Assembly (NCBI GenBank): GCA_003955985.1
Contig: CP033784.1
Location: forward strand, 1,116,001 to 1,180,000
Direction of reading: 5' to 3'
DNA length: 64,000 nt
Source of the DNA: Corynebacterium jeikeium
GTDB taxonomy: Bacteria; Actinomycetota; Actinomycetes; Mycobacteriales; Mycobacteriaceae
Part shown: piece by piece, positions 18,762 through 28,899 of the stretch
How positions within the stretch are numbered: position 1 is the stretch's first letter
How the letters are laid out: every line of letters begins with the position of its first letter
Position numbers and translations under genes: made by a program
Notes under the pieces: model-generated
Database searches by the model: none
What the model was told of the DNA's origin: nothing
Seen by the model: only the letters and a program-made list of their open reading frames with translations

Positions 18762-19871
18762 ATGGGTGCCATCATGGCATCTTCACTTCCAATCGTTCTT
18801 AAAGCTCCACGTCGCGGCATGCCCGCGACCCATTTTGCGGACCTCGATGTTGAGGAACGGAAGGCTGCGGTCAAGGAACTGGGCCTGCCGGCCTTCCGCG
18901 CCGATCAGATTGCCCGGCACTATTACGGTCGGCTTGAGGCTGACCCTATGACGATGACTGATCTGCCGGAAGCAGACCGTCAAAAGGTCAAAGACAGTCT
19001 CTTCCCACCTCTGTTGACCCCCGTGCGGCACATCACCTGTGACGACGGCGAAACGCGTAAGACTCTGTGGCGTGCAGGTGACGGTACGCTGCTGGAATCC
19101 GTGCTGATGAAGTACCCGGGGCGTGCGACCCTCTGTATTTCCTCGCAGGCGGGCTGCGGTATGGCATGCCCATTCTGTGCGACGGGTCAAGGCGGTCTGC
19201 AGCGTAATCTCTCCACCGCGGAGATTGTCGACCAGGTTCGTGAGGCCGCTGCCACGATGGCAGCTGAGGGCGGTCGTCTGACTAACATCGTATTCATGGG
19301 CATGGGTGAGCCGCTCGCGAACTACAATCGCGTTCTCGCCGCCGTCCATCGCATCACGCGGCCGTCGCCGGAGGGATTCGGCATCTCGATGCGCAATGTC
19401 ACCGTCTCTACGGTCGGTTTCGCGCCGAACATCCGACGGCTTGCCGACGAGGACCTGTCAGTCACCCTCGCGGTGTCTCTGCACACTCCAGATGACGAGC
19501 TTCGCGACGAGCTGGTACCAATCAACAATCGCTTTACAGTGGCCGAGGTACTTGATGCAGCTCGCTACTACGCAGACAAGACAGGCCGTCGCGTATCTAT
19601 TGAGTACGCTTTGATTCGCGATATTAACGACCAGGATTGGCGTGCAGACCTGTTGGGTAAGAAGCTCCATAATGCTCTGGGCTCACGTGTCCACGTCAAC
19701 CTCATTCCGCTCAACCCAACTCCGGGTTCGAAGTGGGATGCCTCTCCGAAGAAGCAGCAGGAGGAGTTCGTCCGCCGCGTACAGGCGCAGGGGGTACCGT
19801 GCACGGTCCGCGATACCCGTGGCAACGAGATTGCGGCAGCGTGTGGTCAGCTGGCGGCCGAAGAGGTTTAG
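18762..19871 (+). CDS. rlmN: 23S rRNA (adenine2503-C2)-methyltransferase RlmN
   Basis: 369 residues. It is a radical SAM enzyme that methylates A2503 of 23S rRNA and A37 of some tRNAs. The radical SAM cluster CGMACPFC (CxxxCxxC) is present, as are [12 protein letters not shown], the [11 protein letters not shown] block and the C-terminal cysteine of [10 protein letters not shown] needed for catalysis. Two in-frame ATGs (18762 and 18774) could start it. A TATTAC hexamer 7-8 nt upstream of the first suggests a leaderless transcript. Confidence 0.96.
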   Translation: MGAIMASSLPIVLKAPRRGMPATHFADLDVEERKAAVKELGLPAFRADQIARHYYGRLEADPMTMTDLPEADRQKVKDSLFPPLLTPVRHITCDDGETRKTLWRAGDGTLLESVLMKYPGRATLCISSQAGCGMACPFCATGQGGLQRNLSTAEIVDQVREAAATMAAEGGRLTNIVFMGMGEPLANYNRVLAAVHRITRPSPEGFGISMRNVTVSTVGFAPNIRRLADEDLSVTLAVSLHTPDDELRDELVPINNRFTVAEVLDAARYYADKTGRRVSIEYALIRDINDQDWRADLLGKKLHNALGSRVHVNLIPLNPTPGSKWDASPKKQQEEFVRRVQAQGVPCTVRDTRGNEIAAACGQLAAEEV

Positions 19872-19883
19872 CCGACAAATAGC

Positions 19884-19919
19884 AAAAAATCCGCACCGAA
19901 TTCGGTGCGGATCTTTTTG
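19884..19919. terminator. Bidirectional terminator between rlmN and the DUF2631 gene
   Basis: A perfect palindrome with arms ATCCGCACCG and CGGTGCGGAT (loop AATT) has an A-run on the left and a T-run on the right, so it can serve both convergent genes. Confidence 0.88.
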
Positions 19920-19988
19920 TGCGCTGTAGCGCTATAGAGCTGTTGCTATAGAGCTGTTAGGCCAGACTTTCAGCAAAAGTGGCTAACT

Positions 19989-20390
19989 CTACTGGTTCTG
20001 GCCTTCCGGCAGGCGGTTCCAGGAGCGCAGCTGAGAGTCGGTCAGGTTAGCGTAGACGCCAGTGCCGTTTACCTGGTCGCGTGCCCACTCCGGCTCAATG
20101 TGGCCTTCCGGCTTGTTGTGACCGGTAACGGTGCGAACCTGAGAACCCTGCGGGGCGAACAACTGCAACAGCAGGCCAATAGCAATCAGGGCGGCGATGA
20201 CGACCAGCCACCAGTTCTCGACGTTGCCCTTGTGGTTACCAATGGTCATGCCCAGCAGGAAGATTACGGAAATCCAGCCGGCCTTCTGCATAGCGCTCTT
20301 GCTAATGCCGTGCCAGCCCCACTTCGCCGACGGCTCGTCGAGGGTGCTGACGCCGCGGTAAATTTCTTCCTTTGGCTCGTGGTTGCTCAC
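19989..20390 (-). CDS. DUF2631 family membrane protein
   Basis: 133 residues. The N-terminus MSNHEPKEEIYRGVSTLDEP followed by SAKWGWHG is characteristic of the actinobacterial DUF2631 family. Two membrane segments lie at about residues 35-47 and 62-80. The C-terminal half is soluble. Function is unknown; in mycobacteria it also sits near the isoprenoid and site-2 protease genes. AGGAGG lies 5-6 nt before the ATG at 20390. Confidence 0.87.
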   Translation of the reverse strand: MSNHEPKEEIYRGVSTLDEPSAKWGWHGISKSAMQKAGWISVIFLLGMTIGNHKGNVENWWLVVIAALIAIGLLLQLFAPQGSQVRTVTGHNKPEGHIEPEWARDQVNGTGVYANLTDSQLRSWNRLPEGQNQ

Positions 20391-20605
20391 TTGAAAGTCC
20401 TCCTGTTAACACTTTCGGCGAATTGCACTCTATATGCACTTCAGTCTATCTGCGGTTTTGCTGAAAGCGACTGAGCGCATTTTCAGACAATCTTGAGTAT
20501 CGGGTGTAAGGATACCTTAGAACTTGCTGAAATTGGGACTTAGCCCGGCCGGAAACTGTTCGCCGGTGTGCTCGTTTGCCCAAAGTGGGGGTAGGGTGAG
20601 CACTC

Positions 20606-21838
20606 GTGACATTTCTTCTTGGAGTTTTACTCTTCGCAATCGGCATCGCGGTGACAATCGCCCTTCACGAATGGGGCCATCTCACCGCAGCTCGCCTGTG
20701 TGGAATGCGAGTGCGTCGATACTTCATTGGCTTCGGCCCAACGCTGTTTTCCTTCAAGCGGCATCACGCTGCGGCAGGTGGGCATGACACCGAGTATGGA
20801 GTAAAGGCAATTCCCTTTGGCGGATTCTGCGACATCGCAGGCATGACGGCAATGGATCCCATCGCTCCTGCCGAAGAACCCTACGCCATGTACAAGAAGC
20901 CGTGGTGGCAGCGCATTATCGTGATGCTCGGTGGGGTGGCAATGAACCTCATCGTTGGATTCATCATTCTTTACTTCATTGCCGTGACGTGGGGTTTGCC
21001 CAACATGGGTAAGGAAATGGCGCCACGCATTCAGGCGGTGCAGTGCGTCTCGCCGGCACAGCGTGCCGACGGCACGCTGGAGCCCTGCACTGGTTCCGGT
21101 CCTGCAGAGCGCGCAGGGCTACGTGCCGGAGATGTGATTGAGAAGATCAATGGCACCAAGATCACGTCCTACCCCGAGGCTGTGTCTCTCATCGGTAGCT
21201 CTGCAGGTGGCGACATCAAAATGACCATCGACCGCAATGGCAGCACCCAGACGGTCACGGTCACCCCGGAAGTCGTCAAGCGCAAGACTAACGACGGGCA
21301 GGACATCGACCAGCCAGCAATTGGTATCGCCTTCCAGCGACCAGAGACCATCCTTCACGAGTACAACGCAGTGACTGCCATCGGCGGTGCGGCCAGCTTC
21401 ACAGGCAGCCTTTTCGGGGCGGTTTGGAACGGGCTGCTCTCCATTCCGGAGAAGGTTCCCGGCGTGGTCGCCTCTATCTTTGGTGCTCAGCGTGACCCGG
21501 CCAGCCCAATGAGTGTCGTCGGCGCGTCGCGTGCCGGTGGTGAATTGGTGGAGATGAACCAGTGGCCTTCATTCTTTCTGTTGCTGGCTAACCTCAATTA
21601 TTTCCTGGCCGTGTTCAACCTCGTGCCGTTGCCGCCACTCGACGGTGGCCACATCGCCGTTGTTATTTATGAGCGCATCCGCGACCTGATTCGCAAGGCG
21701 TTCGGTAAGCCTGCGCTTGGGCCTGCCGATTACACCAAACTCATGCCAATTACTATGGCCTTTACCGCAGTCTTGCTGGTCTTCGGCGTTCTGGTTATGG
21801 CTGCTGACGTGGTCAATCCAATTGTGCTGAACCGCTGA
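20606..21838 (+). CDS. rip: Site-2 zinc metalloprotease (RseP/Rip1 family)
   Basis: 410 residues. An M50 membrane protease that cuts anti-sigma factors and other membrane proteins. The active site H21-E-W-G-H25 is in the first membrane helix, the second metal motif NLVPLPPLDGGH is near residue 340, and a PDZ domain (GPAERAGLRAGDVIEKING) lies between. Start GTG 20606 gives the usual very short N-terminus. In Mycobacterium and C. glutamicum the gene lies between dxr and ispG; neither is present here. Confidence 0.95.
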   Translation: MTFLLGVLLFAIGIAVTIALHEWGHLTAARLCGMRVRRYFIGFGPTLFSFKRHHAAAGGHDTEYGVKAIPFGGFCDIAGMTAMDPIAPAEEPYAMYKKPWWQRIIVMLGGVAMNLIVGFIILYFIAVTWGLPNMGKEMAPRIQAVQCVSPAQRADGTLEPCTGSGPAERAGLRAGDVIEKINGTKITSYPEAVSLIGSSAGGDIKMTIDRNGSTQTVTVTPEVVKRKTNDGQDIDQPAIGIAFQRPETILHEYNAVTAIGGAASFTGSLFGAVWNGLLSIPEKVPGVVASIFGAQRDPASPMSVVGASRAGGELVEMNQWPSFFLLLANLNYFLAVFNLVPLPPLDGGHIAVVIYERIRDLIRKAFGKPALGPADYTKLMPITMAFTAVLLVFGVLVMAADVVNPIVLNR

Positions 21839-21897
21839 TAGCAGGTTGCGGCGCGCCAGCGTCGTCGTAAAGCAAAGCGGTGCTAACGTCAGCCCAC

Positions 21898-23745
21898 ATG
21901 GAACAAACTTCGCGCCGCAAGCCCCTGCTTCGCAGTATCTCGGCTGTGGCAATCACGGGTCTGGTGTTGTCGTCCGCCGCGTGTACGCCGCGGCCTGACA
22001 CCGGGCGCGAGGTGCTTGAGGAATTCCTGGGGGCGCTGGCGGGAGGGGATGTCGCTAAGGCGGCGGCGCTGACCGATCATCCGGATTCCGCTGAAGGAGA
22101 TCTGAAGGCGGCCACTGCCGGCCTCCAGCCGGAGGGGCTTGAGTATGAAATTGCGGGTATCGATTCCAGTTCGAATCAGTCCTCGGCCGAAGTCACCATG
22201 AATTGGCAGCTGCCGCATCAGCGACGCTGGGGATATGACACCACTTTCACGCTGACCAAGACCGAGTCGGGGCAGCGTGATTGGGCACTGCGCTGGTCGC
22301 CAGCATCCCTGCATCCACAGCTGGGGCGTAATCAGCACCCAGAATTGCGCACTATCGCAGCTCCACGTCCGTCTGTGGTTGGTTCGGACGGTGCGGCCCT
22401 GCTCGAGCCAGGGACTGTGCACCGGGTAATTCTCAACCGTGATGGGGCGGAGAATGTGCAGTCGTCGATTAACCGGGCGGCGACGGTCATCAATAATGAA
22501 ATGCCGGAAGATGGTCCGAAGCTCGACGCCCGAGCAGTGGGGGAGCAGGCAGCTGGTGGGAAGGGTAACTTTTCGCTGATTGTGCTGCCGGCATCCACGC
22601 CGCAGCGAGTCAAGGATGAGCTCGCGGACATTGACGGAATTTCTGTTAACGATGAAGCAGCGATGGTGCGACCCGACCCGGGGTTTGCGCCTGATTTGAT
22701 GAGCCGTGTGGAAAGGCTAGTGGACACTGGTGACCACGGTGCCGATGGCTGGAATATCGTGGCGGCCAACGAGGGCGGAGCAGTCGTCGGCACGCTCTAT
22801 GAGGTGTCTCCGGATGTAGCCCCGGCGGTGCAGGCATCGATTAGTAAAAAGGTGCAGGACGCAGCGCAGAAGGCAGTCGATACGCGGCAAGATGCGAAGG
22901 CTATGCTGGTGGCTGTGCAGCCGTCTACGGGCAAGATTCTGGCGGTAGCCCAGACGGCGGAAGCAGACAAGGACGGTGACCTTGCGCTGATGGGACAGTT
23001 CCCGCCGGGATCGACGTACAAGATTGTCACTGCCGCTGCAGGTGTGCAGCACGAGGGGCTAAATGCGGGATCGACTGTGCCGTGCCCAGGTTCGATGGAA
23101 ATCGGGCCGCGAATTGTCACCAACTACAACGGAAGTGGTGTCGGGGATACCTCGCTGAGCGATGCCTTCGCGCGGTCTTGCAACACCACGTTCGGCAACA
23201 TCTCCCACAAGTTGGAACCAGGGCAGTTCAAGGAGGAGTCCAAGAACTTCGGCATCGGAATCAACTATCACATCGCGGGCCTCGACACTATTACCGGCAG
23301 CGTGTCTGACGGTAGTGATGAAGTCGAGCGTATCGATGCGGGCTATGGACAGGGCAATGACTTGGCCAGCCCGTTTGGCATGGCGCTGGTTTCCGCGACG
23401 GTGGCGGCCGGGCGCACTCCGACGCCGTCACTCGTGCCAAGCGCGGGAACGTGGCAGTCCCAGACATCGAAACCGCTTCCACCTGAGGTTTTGAACGAGG
23501 TTCGCTCACTCATGCGGGCGGTGGTGACCTCTGGTACTGGTTCGGCCATTGCTGGTCGAGGTGAAGTCTACGCAAAGACCGGTGAGGCCGAGTACGCAGG
23601 CGGCTCGCATGCTTGGTTTACTGGCTACCGCGATGATTTGGCCTTTGCCACGCTCATCGTCGGAGGTGGTGGTTCGGAGCATGCCGTGGCGATTACCGAT
23701 GCCTTCTTCGCCAATATGGATGAAGGGTCGGGGGACGAGGGCTAG
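21898..23745 (+). CDS. Lipoprotein penicillin-binding transpeptidase (class B)
   Basis: 615 residues from ATG 21898. A lipoprotein signal peptide ends at LSSAAC, so Cys29 would be lipidated and the enzyme anchored outside the membrane. An NTF2-like/MecA N-terminal domain (about 40-150) and a dimerisation region precede the transpeptidase domain. All three catalytic motifs are intact: S372-TYK375, S427-CN429 and K560-TG562. It cross-links peptidoglycan and is a beta-lactam target. The frame is open to GTG 21880; TGCTAACGT in between resembles an extended -10 and favours a leaderless start at 21898. Confidence 0.93.
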   Translation: MEQTSRRKPLLRSISAVAITGLVLSSAACTPRPDTGREVLEEFLGALAGGDVAKAAALTDHPDSAEGDLKAATAGLQPEGLEYEIAGIDSSSNQSSAEVTMNWQLPHQRRWGYDTTFTLTKTESGQRDWALRWSPASLHPQLGRNQHPELRTIAAPRPSVVGSDGAALLEPGTVHRVILNRDGAENVQSSINRAATVINNEMPEDGPKLDARAVGEQAAGGKGNFSLIVLPASTPQRVKDELADIDGISVNDEAAMVRPDPGFAPDLMSRVERLVDTGDHGADGWNIVAANEGGAVVGTLYEVSPDVAPAVQASISKKVQDAAQKAVDTRQDAKAMLVAVQPSTGKILAVAQTAEADKDGDLALMGQFPPGSTYKIVTAAAGVQHEGLNAGSTVPCPGSMEIGPRIVTNYNGSGVGDTSLSDAFARSCNTTFGNISHKLEPGQFKEESKNFGIGINYHIAGLDTITGSVSDGSDEVERIDAGYGQGNDLASPFGMALVSATVAAGRTPTPSLVPSAGTWQSQTSKPLPPEVLNEVRSLMRAVVTSGTGSAIAGRGEVYAKTGEAEYAGGSHAWFTGYRDDLAFATLIVGGGGSEHAVAITDAFFANMDEGSGDEG

Positions 23746-23813
23746 AGCATTTCTGGCTTCGAAACCGGCACAGGCCGAAAGGCTAATCCGGGGGTAGGGG
23801 TAGAGTATGTTCC

Positions 23814-24725
23814 ATGACTCAGCGTTCTCCACTTACTCAGCAAAAGTCCACGCCAATTCGCACTGTTCCGGCACATATTGAACGGCCGGAGTACGCCTGG
23901 AAGGACGAGGTTCAGGAAGGCGTCGGCGAGCCGCTGGTACAGACTCCGGAAGATATTGAAAATATGCGAGAGGTCTCTCGCATTGCTGCCAACGCGTTGG
24001 TGGAGGCCGGCAAGGCCGTAGCTCCGGGCGTGACCACGGATGAGATTGACCGGGTGGTGCACGAGTACCTGTTGGATCACGACACCTACCCGTCCACGCT
24101 GGGGTACCGCGGTTTCGAGAAGTCGTGCTGTGTGTCTCTTAATGAGATTGTCTGCCACGGTATTCCGGATACTCAGGTTATTGAAGACGGTGATATCGTC
24201 AATGTCGATGTCACCGGATACAAGAACGGCGTCCACGGTGACACCAACGCGACTTTCCTCGCGGGCAATGTCTCGGAGCAGCACCGTCAGCTGGTGGAGC
24301 GCACTTACAACGCCACCATGCGCGGCATTAAGGTCATTAAGCCAGGCCGTGAGATTAATGTCATCGGCCGCGTAATCGAGTCTTACGCTAAGCGTTTTGG
24401 ATACAACACCGTTCGTGACTTCACCGGTCACGGTGTCGGTACCACGTTCCACAATGGTTTGATCGTTCTCCACTACGATGAGCCGAGCCAGGACACCATT
24501 TTCGAGCCGGGCATGACTTTGACTGTCGAGCCGATGATTAACCTCGGTGAGCTGCCGTACCACATCTGGGATAATGGCTGGACTGTGCAGAATGATGACT
24601 TCAAGTTCACCGCCCAGTTCGAGCACACGGTGCTGGTGACCTCCGACGGCTATGAAATCCTCACTCTGCCGGATGAGCAGAACGTGCCAGGTCAGTTCCA
24701 AACTGGTTGGAAGCCCGAGGCCTAA
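23814..24725 (+). CDS. map: Methionine aminopeptidase, type I with N-terminal extension
   Basis: 303 residues. The catalytic domain has all five metal ligands: Asp in [17 protein letters not shown] (two), His in FTGHGVG, Glu in TVEPM, and Glu in FEHTVLV. The first 45 residues are an extension with an [14 protein letters not shown] motif, as in actinobacterial MapB, which may contact the ribosome. It removes the start methionine from new proteins. cobQ starts 3 nt after its stop. Confidence 0.97.
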   Translation: MTQRSPLTQQKSTPIRTVPAHIERPEYAWKDEVQEGVGEPLVQTPEDIENMREVSRIAANALVEAGKAVAPGVTTDEIDRVVHEYLLDHDTYPSTLGYRGFEKSCCVSLNEIVCHGIPDTQVIEDGDIVNVDVTGYKNGVHGDTNATFLAGNVSEQHRQLVERTYNATMRGIKVIKPGREINVIGRVIESYAKRFGYNTVRDFTGHGVGTTFHNGLIVLHYDEPSQDTIFEPGMTLTVEPMINLGELPYHIWDNGWTVQNDDFKFTAQFEHTVLVTSDGYEILTLPDEQNVPGQFQTGWKPEA

Positions 24726-24728
24726 CCC

Positions 24729-26192
24729 GTGCAGGCCCCTGCAGCTCTGATTGCCGGCTGCACCTCAGATGCCGGTAAGTCGGTTCTGGTCGCCGGCATG
24801 TGTCGGCTGCTCGCGCGCCGCGGCGTGAAGGTCGCACCCTTCAAAGCACAGAACATGTCCAACAATTGCGCTGTCACGCTCGACGGCGGCGAGATTGGGC
24901 GCGCGCAGGCTCTGCAGGCGCTCGCCTGTGGTCTGGAGCCGGATGTCTCCTTTAACCCGGTGCTTCTCAAGCCGGGCTCGGACCACACTAGTCAGGTGGT
25001 GGTGAAGGGCAAGGCCGATGGGCATGTGAGCGCTCTGACGTACCGGTCGCGGAGAAAAGCGCTGCGCGGAGTAGTTGCGGAGACATTGGAAGAGCTGCGG
25101 GGGCAGTTCGATGTCGTCCTGTGCGAAGGCGCTGGCAGTCCTGCCGAGGTCAATCTGCGAGAGTCAGACATCGCCAACATGGGGTTGGCAGAGCTCGCTG
25201 ATCTGCCGGTTGTGGTCGCCGGTGACATTGACCGCGGTGGGGTGCTTGCACATTTCGTCGGCACGCATGCAATTTTGAGCCCCGAAGACCGCGCGCGGAT
25301 TACCGGTTTTATCGTCAACAAGTTCCGGGGCGATGTTTCGCTGTTGACACCGGGATTGGACGTGGTGCGCGAGCACACCGGCGTGCCCGTACTCGGCGTG
25401 GTGCCTTTTATTCCGGGGCTGTGGATCGATGCGGAGGATTCGCTCGGCACAGTCGCTGGTGCGTCGGTAGGGCCGGCGAACGCACCGCTGGGTACGGAAA
25501 CGTTGTCCGTGGCCGCCATTCGCTTGCCGCGCGTGTCCAACGCCACCGATATCGAAGCGCTTGCCTGTGAACCAGGGGTACACGTGCAGTGGACGGTCGA
25601 TCCGTCGGTCGTTGCTCGCGCCGACCTGGTCGTGTTGCCCGGGACGAAGTCGACGGTCGCCGATCTCAAGTGGTTGCGCGAGCGTGGGCTTGACGACGTA
25701 CTGGAGAACCGAGCCGCCCGAGGGCTGCCGCTGATTGGCATCTGCGGTGGGTTCCAAATGCTCTGCACCACCATCACTGACTCGGTGGAGTCGGTAGCCG
25801 GGACAGTGAACGGGCTTGGCGTGTTCGATACCGACATTGAATTCGCGGGGACGAAGACGCTGGTGAGCCACCCGGATGGCTCTTACGAAGTCCACAATGG
25901 ACAGGTTGTGCGAAGCAGCGAGGCGCCTTTTATCACTGAGCCTGAAGAAGGGGCGCGGCGTGGCATGGTGATGGGCACGCACCGCCACGGCTACCTGGAA
26001 AATGATCAGGCGCGCCGTGAGTTGCTGATGGAAGTTGCAGTTGCCGTCGGTCGGGACGGCTTTGAGGTCAGTCCTAATACTTTGTTTGCCGGAGAACGGC
26101 TGCTGCAGGTCGACCTGTTGGCCAATGCAGTCGAGAAGTACCTGGCTGGGCCCGCATTGGCCCAGGCCACAGGTATTGAACAGCTGGGCTAG
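24729..26192 (+). CDS. cobQ: Cobyric acid synthase
   Basis: 487 residues. It amidates four side chains of adenosylcobyrinic acid a,c-diamide with glutamine and ATP, a late step of cobalamin synthesis. The N-terminal ATPase domain has [15 protein letters not shown] and [10 protein letters not shown]; the C-terminal glutamine amidotransferase has the nucleophile Cys in GICGGFQML and His in GTHRHGYLE. It starts at GTG 24729, 3 nt after map, so it may be co-transcribed with it. The stop overlaps the stop of the convergent mtr gene. The rest of the visible cobalamin genes lie at 30490-35498. Confidence 0.96.
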   Translation: MQAPAALIAGCTSDAGKSVLVAGMCRLLARRGVKVAPFKAQNMSNNCAVTLDGGEIGRAQALQALACGLEPDVSFNPVLLKPGSDHTSQVVVKGKADGHVSALTYRSRRKALRGVVAETLEELRGQFDVVLCEGAGSPAEVNLRESDIANMGLAELADLPVVVAGDIDRGGVLAHFVGTHAILSPEDRARITGFIVNKFRGDVSLLTPGLDVVREHTGVPVLGVVPFIPGLWIDAEDSLGTVAGASVGPANAPLGTETLSVAAIRLPRVSNATDIEALACEPGVHVQWTVDPSVVARADLVVLPGTKSTVADLKWLRERGLDDVLENRAARGLPLIGICGGFQMLCTTITDSVESVAGTVNGLGVFDTDIEFAGTKTLVSHPDGSYEVHNGQVVRSSEAPFITEPEEGARRGMVMGTHRHGYLENDQARRELLMEVAVAVGRDGFEVSPNTLFAGERLLQVDLLANAVEKYLAGPALAQATGIEQLG

Positions 26193-27613
26193 TTATCGAA
26201 CTCCAGGCCCAGGATTGCGTTTTCAATCAGCTCTGGCAGTGCTGGGTGGATCCAGTGCTGGCCCTTGACAACTTCGCGCACATCCATTTCGAAGCTCATC
26301 ATCTGGATGCACTGCTGCACTAGGGTGGCAGCCTGCTCGCCGATGAAATGCGCACCCAGCAGGCGGCCGGTGGAGCGGTCCGCAATCAGTTTAGCGAAGC
26401 CGTCGCGATCCTCCAGCGCCCAGCCGTAGGCGACATCGCCGTAGTTCTGTACCTTCACGGTAATCTCCGTGCCATTTTCCGCAGCCCAGGCGCGAGCTTC
26501 ATCCTCGGTCATACCGACCTGACCAATCTGCGGATGTGAGAAGACTGCCGACGGAATGTAGCGGTGGTCAAATTCGCGCAGGTCCGACGGGTTCAGCACG
26601 TTGTGGAAGACAACCTTGGCCTCATGGTTGGCAATATGCTTCAGCTGGTACGGGCTAGAGACATCGCCCAGCGCCCACACACCTTCGGCAGAGGTGCGGC
26701 CGTTCTGGTCAACCTTGATGCGACCATCGTCGTGCATCTCCACACCACCGGCTGCAAGGTCCATACGGTCACCGTTGGGAATGCGTCCGGTTGCCACGAG
26801 CAGGGCATCGGCTGCGATCTCCGTGCCGTCGTCAAGCGTGGCCGTGACGATCTCGCCCTCCTGGGAGAGTTCAGTGATGGAGGTGTTCATGCGGATGTCA
26901 ATGTCGCGGGCGGCAACCTCGTGGAAGCGCTCGGAGATAGCGGCGTCTGAGCCACGCAGCATGACATCGGAGCGCACCAGCATGTGCACCTTCGTACCGA
27001 AGGAGGCGAAGACGTGCGCGAACTCGCTAGCGATGTAGCCGCCGCCGACGACGATCATTTCGCGCGGGAGCTTGTCGACGCGCATGATGTTCTCGTTGGT
27101 GTAGTAATCGACCCCGGAGTCTGCGATGAGGCCCGGAACGTGAGGGCGGGAGCCTGCAGCGATGATGATGTTGTCGGCTGTGATGTCGACGGTTTCCTCG
27201 CCGATGCCAGTGCGAATAGTGCGGCGGCCGACGAACGTTGCGTGCCGGTCGTAGACATCGATATTGGGAGTCTCGTCCCCGCGGCGGTATGCCTCGCCGC
27301 CGTCGGCAATCTGGTCGACGCGCTGGGCAAAAACGCGATCCTGGATTTGCTTGAGATCAACGGAGTCGAAGGTGCCGTGCACACCCAGGCGGCTGGCCTC
27401 GCGGATGTTGCGGGCGGCATCAGCGGCCAGAACGAACATCTTGGTGGGAATACACCCAACGTTGAGGCAAGTACCGCCGAAGCGTCCTTCCTCCACCAGA
27501 GCGATACGGACATTGTCGTAGGCTGGGGCTGGAATGGAATTGCCGGACCCGGTTCCGATAATGATGACGTCGTAGTGGCGTGGGGTAGTCTCAGGCGAAT
27601 TCTCAGTGGTCAC
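26189..27613 (-). CDS. mtr: Mycothione reductase
   Basis: 474 residues. It is an NADPH-dependent FAD enzyme that keeps mycothiol, the main thiol of actinobacteria, reduced. FAD motif [10 protein letters not shown], redox-active disulfide [16 protein letters not shown](P) motif [15 protein letters not shown], and the C-terminal [10 protein letters not shown] with the catalytic His-Glu pair are all present. The start is GTG 27613, chosen because AGGAG lies 6 nt upstream; an ATG at 27628 and further codons to 27652 are open but have no ribosome-binding site. The hydrolase gene and mqo follow as in C. glutamicum. Confidence 0.95.
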   Translation of the reverse strand: MTTENSPETTPRHYDVIIIGTGSGNSIPAPAYDNVRIALVEEGRFGGTCLNVGCIPTKMFVLAADAARNIREASRLGVHGTFDSVDLKQIQDRVFAQRVDQIADGGEAYRRGDETPNIDVYDRHATFVGRRTIRTGIGEETVDITADNIIIAAGSRPHVPGLIADSGVDYYTNENIMRVDKLPREMIVVGGGYIASEFAHVFASFGTKVHMLVRSDVMLRGSDAAISERFHEVAARDIDIRMNTSITELSQEGEIVTATLDDGTEIAADALLVATGRIPNGDRMDLAAGGVEMHDDGRIKVDQNGRTSAEGVWALGDVSSPYQLKHIANHEAKVVFHNVLNPSDLREFDHRYIPSAVFSHPQIGQVGMTEDEARAWAAENGTEITVKVQNYGDVAYGWALEDRDGFAKLIADRSTGRLLGAHFIGEQAATLVQQCIQMMSFEMDVREVVKGQHWIHPALPELIENAILGLEFDN

Positions 27614-27695
27614 AAGCACTCCTAGCATTCTGGTCAAACTAGTTTGGTTCAACCGTACTGAATGCTGATTTATTCCGAGTTCCTATTCTGTGCTC

Positions 27696-28736
27696 CTATT
27701 TTGAGCTGTCTCCTGGATTGACTGTGGCAAGGAACTGAAAGGTCTCATTAAAAGCGCGGTCAAGTGCTTCGGGTGCGGAAAGGTAGACATCATGGAGAGC
27801 ACCCGGAATCGCGACGTTGCGAGCCTGCGGTCCCAAGTGGGCAGTGGCATCGGCAATTTGCTCAGTGTTGAGGACAGAGTCAACGCGGCTGAGCTCCGGG
27901 GTGTAGTCGGAGCCGAGAAGGTAGTTGTCCGAGTGGAGGACGAGCGTCGGCACGCCGGTATCGATACCGCGGCTGACACGTTGCTGGCCGACGATGATGG
28001 CATTGAGCCAACGCCAGTTCTTGTCATGGCCAGCCAGCGGCTTGAAAGTGCGGTTGTACTCCCAGCGTCCCTGGTGGTCGGCGCTAATGGATTTGCCATA
28101 GCCGCCCGCAGACTGCATCGGAATGAGACTGTTAGGGCGAATCCGCGACATAACGCGAGTCACTAGCGAGTACACGGGAGCCTTTGCCCGGGAAACGTGC
28201 AGAGTCAGCCACGGTGAGTTCAAGACGGCAGCTGTGACGGAAATATTGGGTGCTTGCGGGCAATGGCCGCCTGTGCTTCGTAACCAATCGAGCCAGAGCA
28301 CGGCAATGAGACCACCAGTGGAGTGCGCATTAACTGTGACAGTTGTATGACCGGCGTGGTCTAACACTGCGAGTGCCCTGTTGAGATCCTCGAAGTAATT
28401 CGTTAAATCGCTGCAGCCATGCCAAGTCTGCCCCGGTTGGTGCGCGCGCCCGCACTTACGCAGGTCAATAGCGTAAAAGGCGTAGCCTTCGGCGTGGTAC
28501 CGCTCCGCCACGTGCTTCTGGAAGAAATAGTCCGACATCCCGTGAATCCATAGAACCGCCGGACGTTTTTGGAAGTCGCTTGCCGACGAGTCGGGGCAGT
28601 AGCGGACCAATACCGCGTGTACGGATCCCTCACCGTCGGGGTCCTGGCCGAGTTCGATGACATGTTGGCTGTAGTCTTCGCCTAGGTTATCGGGGTTAAA
28701 GGTGGGGGTAACGAAATCGGGAATATCGGTAGTCAC
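27696..28736 (-). CDS. Alpha/beta hydrolase (serine aminopeptidase S33-like)
   Basis: About 346 residues from GTG 28736. Hydrolase fold: oxyanion region VLWIHGMSDYF, nucleophile elbow NAHSTGG (AHSTG in place of GHSMG), Asp in LVLHSDNYLLGSDY, and His in GALHDVYLS. Probably acts on a lipid or ester; the substrate cannot be read from the sequence. It is conserved between mtr and mqo in corynebacteria. The frame is open to 28868, but the first 44 residues are not protein-like, so the GTG was preferred; a ribosome-binding site is poor at all candidates. Confidence 0.8.
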   Translation of the reverse strand: MTTDIPDFVTPTFNPDNLGEDYSQHVIELGQDPDGEGSVHAVLVRYCPDSSASDFQKRPAVLWIHGMSDYFFQKHVAERYHAEGYAFYAIDLRKCGRAHQPGQTWHGCSDLTNYFEDLNRALAVLDHAGHTTVTVNAHSTGGLIAVLWLDWLRSTGGHCPQAPNISVTAAVLNSPWLTLHVSRAKAPVYSLVTRVMSRIRPNSLIPMQSAGGYGKSISADHQGRWEYNRTFKPLAGHDKNWRWLNAIIVGQQRVSRGIDTGVPTLVLHSDNYLLGSDYTPELSRVDSVLNTEQIADATAHLGPQARNVAIPGALHDVYLSAPEALDRAFNETFQFLATVNPGDSSK

Positions 28737-28899
28737 AGGGTCAAGCCTAGCGCCGATTACCGGGGGTAGTGGGAATGTGTGCCACAATAGATTATGGACT
28801 GAGACGGTAGCTCTCTTTTGCGTCTTTAGTTGTGTGCGCGCATGTGAGCGAGCGCTAGTTTGAATCACTAATCAAGTTAGTAAGGATGTTGACAGCAAA

